The notes: generated by a model from the letters alone, not told the origin. Counted from the stretch's first letter, positions 6,400-14,521 are shown. The stretch: 18,358 nucleotides of DNA from JALGWA01 sp964604955 (GCA_964604955.1 CAZSBE010000059.1:1-18358), one strand, 5' to 3'. A program made the numbers and translations.

Positions 6400-8592
6400 A
6401 TGTCACGGCTGCTGATCGTTTCCAACAGGTTGCCGGTTACCATGAACCGCAGGGACGGGAATCTCATCCTGGAGCCCAGCGCCGGCGGGCTCGCGACCGG
6501 ACTGGGTTCCATCTACCGCACCCGCGATTCGGTCTGGGTCGGGTGGCCGGGTGTGTCCCGGGAACGGGTCGCGAAACACAGAAAGGAAGTAGAAGCCAGG
6601 CTCGCCGAGGACAGGTTCTGTCCCGTCTGGCTTACGCAGCACGACATCGAAAACCACTACTACGGTTTCTGCAATAAGACCATCTGGCCTCTCTTTCATT
6701 ACCTTCCGCTTTACACCATTTACAGCAAGAACTACTGGGAGGCCTACAGGCGCGTCAACCGGGAGTTCTGCGACGAAGTCGTTAAGATCGCCTCGGCCGA
6801 TGACGTGATCTGGATACAGGACTATCATCTCATGCTGCTGCCGCAGATGCTTCGTGAGAGAATGCCCGAGAGTTCCATCGGCTTCTTCCTCCACATACCG
6901 TTTGTTTCATCGGAGGTCTTCAGGCTGCTCCCGTGGCGGCGCGAGATCCTGGAGGGCCTGCTGGGAGCGGACCTCCTGGGATTCCACACGTATGACTACG
7001 TGCATCACTTCGTCGAGAGCGTGCGCCGGGTCAGCGGCTATGAGCATTCCTTTGGAGAAATCAGCGTCGGCGGCCGGACCGTCAAGGTGGACGCCTTCCC
7101 CATGGGTATCGACTATCAGAAATTCGCGAGCGCCGGGCGCGACACCAGGGTGCAGAAGGAAATCAAGCGCATTCACGACAAGGTCGGCGACCGCAAGATC
7201 GTACTCTCGATCGACCGTCTGGACTATACCAAGGGAATACCCGAGCGTCTCGAGATCTTCGACATGTTCCTCGACAGGTACCCCGCGTACCGCGGCAAGG
7301 TCACCATGATCCTGGTGGCCGTGCCGTCGCGCACGGGTGTCGAGCACTACAGGATGCTCAAGCGCCGCCTGGACGAGCTCATCGGGAGGATCAACGGCAA
7401 GTACGGCACGTTCGACTGGATGCCCGTCTGGTATCTTTACAGGTCGCTGCCTTTCAACATGATGGTGGCGCTGTACAACGTGGCGGACATCTGCCTCGTT
7501 ACGCCATTGAGGGACGGGATGAACCTCATCGCGAAGGAGTTCATCGCGAGCAAGGAAAATGCGGACGGGGTCCTGATTCTGAGCGAAATGGCCGGTGCCG
7601 CGAAGGAGCTCGGCGAGGCGCTCATAGTCAACCCGAATAACAAGGAAGAGATCGTCGAGGCTATGAAACTCGCCCTTAACATATCACCCGAAGAGCAGGT
7701 TGAGCGCAACAGGACCATGCAGAAGCGGCTCGCCCGGTACAGCATCGCCGGCTGGGTCGACGACTTTACGGACTGCCTCGCCAAGGCCAAGATCAAGCAG
7801 CACGAGACCGGCGTGACGAGGCTCAGCCCGGAGAAGCGGGAAACGCTCACCGCTGCTTATCACGGAGCCGAGAACCGCCTTATCCTCCTCGACTATGACG
7901 GCACACTGGTCCCATTCAAGGACAGGCCGGAGAAGGCATCGCCCGATGCGGACTTACTGACCCTTCTCAAGCGCCTCGCCTCCGCCGAGGGCAACGAGGT
8001 GGTCATAGTCAGCGGCCGTGACATCGACACGCTGCAGGACTGGTTCGGCGGCCTGGACCTCGGCCTCGTGGCCGAACACGGAGTCTGGACGCGGGACAGG
8101 GGCGGAGACTGGGCCATGATAGAGACGCTCAAGGACGACTGGAAAGCCGAGATGAAGCCGCTCCTGGAACTCTATGTTGACCGCACCCCGGGTTCCTTCG
8201 TCGAGGAGAAGAGTTACTCGCTGAGCTGGCATTACCGCAGGGCGGACGCGAGGCTGGCTTCGGTCAGGGCCAAGGAGCTCAAGGAGGACCTTATCAATCT
8301 CACCGAGAACCTGGGCGTGCGAGTGTTGGAGGGGAGTAAGGTCATTGAGCTCAAGGATGCCGGCATCAACAAGGGGCGCGCCGTGTCGCGCTGGCTCGGA
8401 CGGGGGGACTGGGATTTCATCCTGGCCATAGGCGACGACTGGACCGATGAGGACATGTTCGATGTTCTCTCCGATTCCGCGTACTCGATAAAAGTGGGGC
8501 TGAGCGCGTCCAAGGCGCGCTTCAATCTTGATTCACAGGACGACGTCAGAGGTCTGCTAAAAGAACTGAGGGCTGCCACATGCGAAGCTTAG
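6400..8592 (+). CDS. otsAB: Fused trehalose-6-phosphate synthase / trehalose-6-phosphate phosphatase
   Basis: 730 residues, ATG with AGGTGAT 5 bases upstream. Residues 1 to about 470 are a GT20 trehalose-6-phosphate synthase: SNRLPV at the N-terminus, SAGGLATGL glycine loop, WVGWPG, WIQDYHLMLLP, FFLHIPFVSSE, SIDRLDYTKG (nucleotide-sugar binding) and TPLRDGMNLIAKEF. Residues about 490-730 are an OtsB-type HAD phosphatase: LDYDGTL with D498/D500 as nucleophile and acid/base, VIVSGRD, and GDDWTDEDMF (678 onward) for Mg2+ binding. Both halves keep their key residues. The enzyme should convert nucleotide-glucose plus glucose-6-phosphate to trehalose via trehalose-6-phosphate, in the cytoplasm, for osmotic or stress protection. 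Its stop lies inside the next gene (13-base overlap), implying translational coupling. Confidence 0.95.
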   Translation: MSRLLIVSNRLPVTMNRRDGNLILEPSAGGLATGLGSIYRTRDSVWVGWPGVSRERVAKHRKEVEARLAEDRFCPVWLTQHDIENHYYGFCNKTIWPLFHYLPLYTIYSKNYWEAYRRVNREFCDEVVKIASADDVIWIQDYHLMLLPQMLRERMPESSIGFFLHIPFVSSEVFRLLPWRREILEGLLGADLLGFHTYDYVHHFVESVRRVSGYEHSFGEISVGGRTVKVDAFPMGIDYQKFASAGRDTRVQKEIKRIHDKVGDRKIVLSIDRLDYTKGIPERLEIFDMFLDRYPAYRGKVTMILVAVPSRTGVEHYRMLKRRLDELIGRINGKYGTFDWMPVWYLYRSLPFNMMVALYNVADICLVTPLRDGMNLIAKEFIASKENADGVLILSEMAGAAKELGEALIVNPNNKEEIVEAMKLALNISPEEQVERNRTMQKRLARYSIAGWVDDFTDCLAKAKIKQHETGVTRLSPEKRETLTAAYHGAENRLILLDYDGTLVPFKDRPEKASPDADLLTLLKRLASAEGNEVVIVSGRDIDTLQDWFGGLDLGLVAEHGVWTRDRGGDWAMIETLKDDWKAEMKPLLELYVDRTPGSFVEEKSYSLSWHYRRADARLASVRAKELKEDLINLTENLGVRVLEGSKVIELKDAGINKGRAVSRWLGRGDWDFILAIGDDWTDEDMFDVLSDSAYSIKVGLSASKARFNLDSQDDVRGLLKELRAATCEA

Positions 8593-9788
8593 ATGACTAC
8601 AGTGATATCGTAGGCGAGGAGGTCGTGTCCGGCATCTATAAGAAGGCGCGCTCCCTCTACGGGGTCAGGGTGCTCATGATCAACTCCACCTATTACGGGG
8701 GGGGAGTTGCGGAGATCCTGAACACGTTCGTGCCGCTCATGAACGATATCGGCCTCCGCATGGGGTGGCGGATCCTCAGGGGGACCCCCGACTTCTTCGA
8801 TATCACCAAGCGATTCCATAACGCCCTCCAGGGAGAGAAGATCAATCTCACCGAGATCAAGAAGGACCTCTATGTCGAGGCCAACCAGGCCTTCTCGACA
8901 TACACCCACATAGACCATGACTGCGTCATAATCCACGACCCCCAGCCGCTTCCCCTGATCCGTTTCTACGCCAAGCGGCAGCCCTGGATCTGGCGTTGCC
9001 ATGTCGACCTCTCGAACCCCGACCCCGAGTTCTGGAAGTTCATCAAACGCTTCATACTGCGCTATGACATGGCTGTGATCTCGAGCTCCAAATACAGGCG
9101 CGAAGACCTCCCCGTGTTCCAAAGAGTGATCCATCCATCCATCGATCCGCTCTCACCCAAGAACATGGACCTCAACAGAGGCGTTATCACCAAGTCCCTG
9201 AAGAGGTTCAGGATTCCCACGGACAAGCCCATCATCACCCAGGTCGGGCGGTTCGACAAGTGGAAGGGCTGTGAGGCAGTGCTCGATGTTTATCAGCGCG
9301 TGAAGAAGAAGATCGACTGCCGGCTGGTTCTGGCCGGTTCGATGGCCTCCGACGACCCCGAAGGTCAGGTCGTATACCAGAAAATATTGAGAAAGGCCAA
9401 CGACCACGTCAAGAACGGTGACGTCATTCTCATAACCAGCGAGAACAACATCCTCATCAATGCCCTGCAGCGGGTCTCGTCCGTGGTTCTCCAGATGTCT
9501 TCGCGCGAGGGTTTCGGCCTCACGGTCACCGAGGCGCTCTGGAAGGGCAAGCCCGTCATCGCGTCGAATGTGGGCGGCATCCCGCATCAGCTTGCTGATG
9601 GAGAGACGGGATTCCTGCTCGAGCCGGAGGACATCGACGGGTTTGTCGAGAAGACGCTTTACATTCTTACAAACCCTAAAGCCGGTAAGGAGCTCGGGCG
9701 CGCGGGAACGGAGTGTGTGCGCGAAAACTTCCTGGTTACGAGGCTGCTCTCGGACTATCTCGATCTCCTGAATGACGTCATGGTATAG
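8580..9788 (+). CDS. treT: TreT-like GT4 glycosyltransferase (trehalose synthase family)
   Basis: 402 residues. ATG 8580 lies inside the end of the upstream synthase/phosphatase gene, with GAGGG at 8568-8572 as a plausible ribosome site. TreT-family features include INSTYYGGGVAEILNTFVPL near the N-terminus (acceptor loop), IIHDPQPLPLI, WRCHVDLSNP, TQVGRFDKWKG, and the GT4 donor-site motif SREGFGLTVTEALWKGKP with the E-x7-E pair, followed by ASNVGGIPHQL. TreT enzymes reversibly make trehalose from NDP-glucose and glucose. Given the overlap with a TPS/TPP fusion, it may instead act as a partner or activator, as reported for the glycosyltransferase of the Thermoproteus tenax trehalose complex. 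That role is inference; the family assignment is firm. Confidence 0.88.
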   Translation: MRSLDDYSDIVGEEVVSGIYKKARSLYGVRVLMINSTYYGGGVAEILNTFVPLMNDIGLRMGWRILRGTPDFFDITKRFHNALQGEKINLTEIKKDLYVEANQAFSTYTHIDHDCVIIHDPQPLPLIRFYAKRQPWIWRCHVDLSNPDPEFWKFIKRFILRYDMAVISSSKYRREDLPVFQRVIHPSIDPLSPKNMDLNRGVITKSLKRFRIPTDKPIITQVGRFDKWKGCEAVLDVYQRVKKKIDCRLVLAGSMASDDPEGQVVYQKILRKANDHVKNGDVILITSENNILINALQRVSSVVLQMSSREGFGLTVTEALWKGKPVIASNVGGIPHQLADGETGFLLEPEDIDGFVEKTLYILTNPKAGKELGRAGTECVRENFLVTRLLSDYLDLLNDVMV

Positions 9789-9799
9789 CGCGTGACGGT

Positions 9800-9876
9800 C
9801 CGCGGGGGATACAGGCAATGAGCCTGCCGCCGCGGGCTCCTGGTCGCTGAGGAGTCCGGGCCCGCTGACGCCCGGA
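9800..9876. terminator. Two GC-rich hairpins between convergent genes (possible bidirectional terminator)
   Basis: The spacer between the TreT-like gene and the convergent HDOD gene holds two stem-loops. The first pairs CCGCGG 9800-9805 with CCGCGG 9830-9835, enclosing CAGGC 9812-9816 and GCCTG 9822-9826. The second pairs TCCGGGC 9855-9861 with GCCCGGA 9870-9876. There is no T run on either strand, so intrinsic termination is uncertain. Confidence 0.4.
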
Positions 9877-9919
9877 AGGTTCGGATCGCGGAGGCGGTGA
9901 AGAACTGGAGGCCCGGCGG

Positions 9920-11168
9920 CTAGGCCGGTGCCTCGCACTCATGCTCTTTCTCGGCCCTCTCCCCTTCCACGATTTCGCGGCAGGCTATGACCCAGGACGG
10001 GATGCGCTCGGCATAACCGAGTTTCTCCAGATAGGTCCGGTTCATGTCCTGGTTCTTACTGCCCATCGATCTCCTGCGAAGGTGATGGTCGATTGCATTG
10101 GCGGCATGCACCGCGATGAGCGGCGTAAATGTCTCGGCCATGAAGCTCTCGGGCCGGTGATGGAATGCCAGGGCCTCAACCACGGGCTGGTGGAANNNNN
10201 NNNNNCCCCCACAGTCCCATGAGGAAGGCTCCGACTTCCGAGTGCGAAGCATTGAACTGCGAGATTTCGGCCTCCTGCGCGCTCATCTCGCCCGATTCGG
10301 ACCGCGAGATGGCGAGGCCGTAGTCCTCCGGCAGATTAGCGGCGAGCACCAGTTTTCCGGCATCGTGCAGCATTCCGGCCGTGAGAGAGTCACTGATGAC
10401 CTTGAGGTCGTCGGTTTCCAACTCGGCTATCTTCTTGGCAAATCCGCCGACAGATATGCTGTGGGCCCACAGTGCGTCCGCTGAGAAATTCGCCGGGCCG
10501 TCTTTGAACTCCGAGAACACATGAACGCCGAGCATCAGCCCCCTTATGTTGTCTATGCCGAGAAGGCTCGCGGCCTGGGCGGGGTTCTCCACACGGCGGC
10601 GGACCCCGAAGAAGGCCGAGTTCACGAGCTGCAGAATCTTAGCCGTCATGCCTATGTCCTCGGATATGAGCCTGCCGATTCTCTGAAGAGATGTGTTGGG
10701 CGACTGAAGCTCGTCCATTACCTGGAGGTAAACCGGCGGGAGGCTCGGAAGGGAGTCCAATGTGGAAGCCAGATTCTTAAGTGACTCATTGTTGAGAAGT
10801 CCGCTCAGGGCAAGTGCCCGCTGAAGAGTCGATCTGAGGGCGATGGAGTCATTGGGCTTGTTCAGGTACTGGTGGGCGGCGGCGGCCGTCTTCACGGCTG
10901 TCGTCTGATCTGCCTCGTCCGAGAGCACGAGCCTTATGGTACTCGGGTGCTTTTTCCACACCTGCTCCAGCAGGTCCAGCCCGTTCATGCCTTCAAGCCT
11001 GAGCTCGGTGACGATGGCGTCGAAGGTATTCTCCGACATCCTCGCGAGGACCTCATTCGGCTCATGCACGAATTCCATGTCCCACTCTCCGGCGAGCGGG
11101 CTGAGGATGCGCTCCAGGCCCTCGAGTACCGCGCGATCGCTGTCGACGAAGATGATTCGCTTTTTCAT
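9920..11168 (-). CDS. Pseudo-receiver-HDOD regulatory protein (interrupted by an N run)
   Basis: The start is ATG at 11168 (minus). The longer open frame upstream is the repeat sequence and is not used. Without the ten Ns (10196-10205) the protein is about 412 residues. Residues 1-120 are a response-regulator receiver: acidic D9/D11, E55 in DAIVTELRLEGMNG where the phosphoacceptor Asp normally sits, LVLSDEAD, and the conserved Lys in YLNKP. Residues about 140-330 are an HDOD domain (LPSLPPVYLQVMDEL, IGMTAKILQLVNSAFFG, AGMLHDAGKLVLA, HSEVGAFLMGLWG), continuing after the gap as FHQPVVEALAFHHRP. HDOD proteins are signalling or stress regulators and rarely enzymes, although an HD pair is present. 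The Glu suggests a phosphorylation-independent or constitutively active-like receiver (inference). The gene is divergent from the HU-family gene. Confidence 0.88.
10196..10205. other. Assembly gap (10 Ns)
   Basis: Ten Ns inside the HDOD gene. Deleting them joins TGG GGG to TTC CAC on the minus strand and gives GLWGFHQPVVEALAFHH, which matches the spacing of the HDOD family's usual 'GLWGLP.PvveAlayHH' segment. The true gap is therefore probably zero bases. Confidence 0.95.
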
Positions 11169-11210
11169 GTGTTTGCCCCGCACTGTCCTTGAGATCACCG
11201 AACTCCCACC

Positions 11211-11230
11211 GGGGGCGCTCGAACGCCCCC
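11211..11230. promoter_or_regulatory. Strong GC hairpin upstream of the HDOD gene
   Basis: GGGGGCG (11211-11217) pairs perfectly with CGCCCCC (11224-11230) around a 6-base loop, 43-62 bases upstream of the minus-strand HDOD start. It could be an operator or a leader structure; no T run follows it in either direction. Confidence 0.35.
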
Positions 11231-11273
11231 AATTGATGTTATCGGCCTGCCGGCCGCCGCCTTGACCCGCCGG

Positions 11274-11298
11274 ATTGTGCATTTCAAGACCTGACCCC
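11274..11298. repeat. Solo copy of the 25-base repeat end
   Basis: Identical over 25 bases to the right inner arm at 6256-6280 (ATTGTGCATTTCAAG...CCTGACCCC), with no matching left arm in the divergent spacer. It ends 16 bases before the -35 of the HU-family gene promoter. Confidence 0.88.
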
Positions 11299-11314
11299 GT
11301 CGGGGAGGCTGCGG

Positions 11315-11343
11315 TTGACATTGGGCGGCCGACGGAGTAGGCT
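11315..11343 (+). promoter_or_regulatory. Predicted sigma-70-type promoter of the HU-family gene
   Basis: A perfect TTGACA (11315-11320), a 17-base spacer and TAGGCT (11338-11343, 3/6 to consensus). Transcription would start near 11350, just ahead of AAGGAGGT at 11361-11368. Confidence 0.5.
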
Positions 11344-11373
11344 CGGGTTCAGGCGCCAAAAAGGAGGTATGCT

Positions 11374-11688
11374 ATGACCAAGGATAAGATGGTCGAGGGC
11401 ATCATGCGTCACAGCGGCATCTCCAAGGCCAATGTCGAGCGTTTCTATGACGGCCTTGTCTCGCTTGCCATGAAAGAACTGAAGACCAGAGGCGAGTTTG
11501 TGCTTCCAGGTCTCGGGGCCCTGAAGGTGAGGGCCAGGAAGGCCAGGATGGCCCGAAATCCAAGAACAGGCGAGCCCGTGCGGGTGCCGGCCAGGAAGGT
11601 GGTCCGTCTCATACCTTACTCGGGCCTCAAAGGCCTGTTCGCAAAGAAGGAAGAAGGATCCGCCGACGAAGACAAGGGCCTTCTCTAA
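11374..11688 (+). CDS. HU/IHF-family DNA-binding protein
   Basis: 104 residues, ATG 11374 with a near-perfect AAGGAGGT site at 11361-11368. The N-terminal helical pair (KDKMVEGIMRHSGISKANVERFYDGLVSLAMKEL) leads to the beta-arm region: FVLPGLGALKVRARKARMARNPRTGEPVRVPARKVVRLIPYSGLK. GLG, the R-NP-TGE turn and the trailing R-K-V-V-R-L-P-S pattern are HU-family hallmarks. The arm is unusually Arg-rich (RARKARMARNPR). An acidic 12-residue tail (EEGSADEDKGLL) extends beyond the usual end, making the protein slightly longer than the ~90-residue norm. It should bend and compact DNA. It has its own promoter and sits 102 bases from the next gene, so co-transcription is possible but unproven. Confidence 0.9.
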   Translation: MTKDKMVEGIMRHSGISKANVERFYDGLVSLAMKELKTRGEFVLPGLGALKVRARKARMARNPRTGEPVRVPARKVVRLIPYSGLKGLFAKKEEGSADEDKGLL

Positions 11689-11790
11689 GGACCCGGCGGC
11701 AGGACAGGATGCGGTTTTCCGAACTGCGCCCGTGTTTGCCCCGTCCGGCCACTCCCACGAGCAGTCCGGAACAATAGCACAGGAGTATCA

Positions 11791-12561
11791 ATGAAACTGG
11801 GAGTAATGAACAACCCTACAGGGGACCCCGTGGGAGAGGTAAAGGTGGCGGCCGACAACGGCTTTGATTTCATAGACCTCACGCTGGAATACCCTCAGGC
11901 GCACATCGATGTCATCAACAGGGAAGCAGTGCTGAAGGCGCTTGAGGAGACCGGGCTGGGATTGGTGGGACACACGGCCTACTACCTGCCCTTCGCCTCG
12001 CCCATGGGGGAGATAAGGGATGCTGCGGTCCGGGATGTAATCAGAGGCCTCGATTTCTTCCAGGAGGCCGGGGCGAAGATAGTGACCGTCCACCCCGATG
12101 CGGGCAAGGGCGCCATAGACCCCTCGACCATCGTCAGCCTCAACGCATTGAGTTTCAAGATAATATCAGATGAGGCCGAGAAGCGCGGTCTCACGGTCGT
12201 CGTGGAGAATGTTCCCGGCGCTTTCTCTTCGGTCGAGTCCCTGAAATCGCTGCTGGCTGCCGTTCCGGCCCTCGGTTTTCATCTGGACGTCGGCCACGCG
12301 CATATAAGGGGAAACCGGTTCCGGCGGCTTCTGTCCGCCTTCAAGTCAAAGCTGCTGCACGTTCACCTTTCCGATAACAGGTTCAGGGCGGACGACCACA
12401 TGCCCATAGGGGCCGGAAACATAGAGTGGGATGATGTGATTCCCGCCATCAGGAAGACCGGGTACGACTCGACCATAACGCTCGAGGTCTTCTCCCCCGA
12501 CAAGCGCTACGTCGTAGGCAGCAAGGAGAAGGTGCTTGAACTCTGGGCAGGTCCCCGATGA
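11791..12561 (+). CDS. Sugar-phosphate isomerase/epimerase-like TIM-barrel protein
   Basis: 256 residues, ATG 11791 with AGGAG at 11781-11785. Xylose-isomerase-like TIM barrel (AP endonuclease 2 family, PF01261) features are seen in order: MKLGVMNN at strand 1, GFDFIDLTLEYP, GLVGHTAYYLPFASP, VTVHPDAG, VVVENVPGAFSS, GFHLDVGHAHI, KLLHVHLSDN and TITLEVFSPD. The His/Glu/Asp ligands in these strands (HPD, VEN, DVGHAH, HVH, LEV) suggest an intact divalent-metal site. The family includes sugar isomerases, epimerases and endonuclease IV; this looks like the sugar side, but the substrate cannot be named. The 69 bases after it, before the regulator gene, hold no gene that I can see. Confidence 0.85.
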   Translation: MKLGVMNNPTGDPVGEVKVAADNGFDFIDLTLEYPQAHIDVINREAVLKALEETGLGLVGHTAYYLPFASPMGEIRDAAVRDVIRGLDFFQEAGAKIVTVHPDAGKGAIDPSTIVSLNALSFKIISDEAEKRGLTVVVENVPGAFSSVESLKSLLAAVPALGFHLDVGHAHIRGNRFRRLLSAFKSKLLHVHLSDNRFRADDHMPIGAGNIEWDDVIPAIRKTGYDSTITLEVFSPDKRYVVGSKEKVLELWAGPR

Positions 12562-12648
12562 ACCGGCCGTGGTGCCTGTCTCTTTCGGCATGCGCATCGC
12601 GGCTGCCTGCATTATATCTTCACCGTACGCATGCGGGAGTCCCAGGTG

Positions 12649-14385
12649 ATGGCAGATCAGGATTCTGAGGCCGCGCGCGGCGGCGAGCTCGTTCACCTCA
12701 TCGACGGCGTCATGGTTCTCGACCATGATGGGAGAATCGTCGCCTTCAGCGAGGGCGCCGAGCGCATAACGGGCTACGCATCCAGCGCGGTGATCGGCGA
12801 GGCGTGCCGGGAAGTCTTCCGTTCCAGCAGGTGCGAGGACGCGTGCCCCGCCGAAAAGACGGTCACCTCCGGGATAGCTCTCTCGAACTGCAGCTGCAAC
12901 ATACTGACCCGCGACGACGAAGAGATGGAGATATCTCTGAATACCTCACCCCTCAAGGGCGCAGGCGGCGATACCGTGGGCGTGGTTGTCGTCTTCCGCA
13001 ACCTGAACGAGATGGCCGAAATGATGGCGAGGCTGACCCAGCTCGGCCGGGAGATGATGCGCGAGAAGGAGCGCAGCGAGGCCATCGTGAACAGCATCGC
13101 CGACGGGGTCATAACCGTTTCGAAGGACCTCCTAATTACTTCCTTCAACCGTTCCGCGGAAGAGGTGACCGGTTTCTCGGCGCATGAGGTGATAGGCAAG
13201 TCCTGCAGGAGCATATTCCGGAGCCGGGCCTGCGAGGAGGGCTGCCCCGTGCGCGAGACCATACGGACCGGCGAACCAGCCACGGGAGTTGAGGTCGAGA
13301 TACTCGCCAGGGATGGATCGAGGATCCCCGTAAGCATGAACACCGCCCTTCTCAAGGATGAGAACGGGGAAGTCACGGGGGCGGTCGAGAGCTTCCGCGA
13401 CCTCTCGCGGGTGCGGAAGCTCACCGAGGAGCTGAGGGGCAAGTATTCATTCCGGAACATCATCGGCCGCAGCCCCGAGATGCAGCAGGTTTTCGGCCTC
13501 ATACGTTCGGTGGCGCCGACGAACGTCACGGTGCTCATCCAGGGGGATACGGGAACCGGAAAGGAACTCGTCGCGAGGGCCATACATTACGAGAGCCCGC
13601 GCTGCGAACAGCGCTTCGTGGCGGTCAACTGCGCGGCGCTTCCGGAGACGCTCCTCGAGAGCGAGCTTTTCGGCCACGTCAAGGGCGCCTTTACCGGGGC
13701 CACCTCGGACCGCAAGGGCAGGTTCGACATGGCCGAGGGGGGCACGCTCTTTCTGGACGAGATCGCCGAGATAGGCTACGAGACCCAGGCCAAGCTCCTG
13801 AGAGTGATCGAGAACCGCGAATTCGAGAGCGTGGGCGACAGCGTCACCAGGCGCGTGGACGTCCGGCTCATCTGCGCGACCAACAAGAACCTGAGAGACC
13901 TTATCGCCGCGGGGAGGTTCCGGGAGGATCTCTATTACCGGATCAACGTGGTCACCATATACCTCCCTCCACTGAGGGAGCGCCAGGGGGATATCCCCCT
14001 TCTCATCAAGTACCTTGTTGACAAGCTCAGCAAGGATGCCGGCAAGACGATCACGGGCATCTCGCCGGATGCCATGGACCTGCTCATAGACTACGCGTGG
14101 CCGGGGAACATCCGCGAGATGGAGAACGCCCTCGGTCACGCCTTTGTGCATTGCAGGGAAGGCGCGCTTCTGCCCGAGCACCTGCCCCCGGATATCACCA
14201 GGGGGATTTCACACGTGACCCATGCCGCTCTCGGGTCGCTGGGCTCCGTCGAGGAGATGGAGAAGGTGCTCATCGTGGAAGCCCTCAAGCAGACGGGTGG
14301 CAACCGCACCCGGGCCGCTCGCAAGCTGGGCATGAGCCGAAGCTCCCTGTGGCGCAAGCTGAGGAAACACGGCCTGGCCCCCTGA
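12649..14385 (+). CDS. PAS-PAS sigma-54-dependent activator (AAA+, Fis-type HTH), ORP-cluster regulator candidate
   Basis: 578 residues from ATG 12649, chosen over the in-frame ATG 12631 because GGGAG at 12635-12639 serves the second. Two tandem PAS domains (about 10-125 and 140-265) each carry a C-x8-C-x3-C triad: C53/C62/C66 and C186/C195/C199. A short helical linker follows, then the AAA+ domain: GDTGTGKE Walker A (299-306), ESELFGHVKGAFTGA with GAFTGA at 346-351 for sigma-54 contact, GGTLFLDEI Walker B and the arginine-finger region REDLYYRIN. The C-terminus (GGNRTRAARKLGMSRSSLWRKLRKHGL) is a Fis-type helix-turn-helix. It lies directly upstream of a sigma-54-type promoter and the ORP-like genes, in the position of the activator that controls the ORP operons in Desulfovibrio. 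The cysteine triads suggest redox or metal sensing (inference). Confidence 0.93.
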   Translation: MADQDSEAARGGELVHLIDGVMVLDHDGRIVAFSEGAERITGYASSAVIGEACREVFRSSRCEDACPAEKTVTSGIALSNCSCNILTRDDEEMEISLNTSPLKGAGGDTVGVVVVFRNLNEMAEMMARLTQLGREMMREKERSEAIVNSIADGVITVSKDLLITSFNRSAEEVTGFSAHEVIGKSCRSIFRSRACEEGCPVRETIRTGEPATGVEVEILARDGSRIPVSMNTALLKDENGEVTGAVESFRDLSRVRKLTEELRGKYSFRNIIGRSPEMQQVFGLIRSVAPTNVTVLIQGDTGTGKELVARAIHYESPRCEQRFVAVNCAALPETLLESELFGHVKGAFTGATSDRKGRFDMAEGGTLFLDEIAEIGYETQAKLLRVIENREFESVGDSVTRRVDVRLICATNKNLRDLIAAGRFREDLYYRINVVTIYLPPLRERQGDIPLLIKYLVDKLSKDAGKTITGISPDAMDLLIDYAWPGNIREMENALGHAFVHCREGALLPEHLPPDITRGISHVTHAALGSLGSVEEMEKVLIVEALKQTGGNRTRAARKLGMSRSSLWRKLRKHGLAP

Positions 14386-14460
14386 TAGCGTTCTGTTATG
14401 AAACTGTTGTTTTATTCTGGCACGCCATTCTGGAATCCACCGGCATTTCCCTCTCCGGAC

Positions 14461-14493
14461 ATTCATATCTAATCCATTGAAATTCATAGAATT
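14461..14493. promoter_or_regulatory. Possible upstream activator sites (ATTCATA direct repeat and palindrome)
   Basis: ATTCATA occurs at 14461-14467 and again at 14482-14488, 21 bases apart (two helical turns). The second copy lies in the near-palindrome AATTCATAGAATT (14481-14493), and an inverted TTATGAA lies at 14396-14402. This AT-rich patch sits 29-61 bases upstream of the sigma-54 -24 element, a plausible but slightly close place for activator binding. Confidence 0.3.
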
Positions 14494-14521
14494 ACGTCAT
14501 ATCGCCGCATGGCTCGCATTG

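Noticed and set aside
6359..6415. 18-codon leader frame (MEEQLNPLKAG...) overlapping the trehalose synthase start
   Set aside because: It begins before the predicted transcription start near 6363 and has no ribosome site or leader-peptide character.
11169..11321. N-terminal extension of the HDOD protein beyond ATG 11168
   Set aside because: The extension encodes repeat-derived sequence and the hairpin; the receiver domain begins exactly at MKKRIIFVDSD.
12631..12648. Start of the sigma-54 activator at ATG 12631
   Set aside because: No ribosome site precedes it, while GGGAG at 12635-12639 fits ATG 12649; the PAS domain is unaffected either way.
14418..14433. A perfect -24-like TGGCACG at 14418-14424 as the sigma-54 promoter
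   Set aside because: The -12 position reads TCTGG with no GC at the required spacing; the site at 14522-14537 has both invariant pairs and better distance to the gene.
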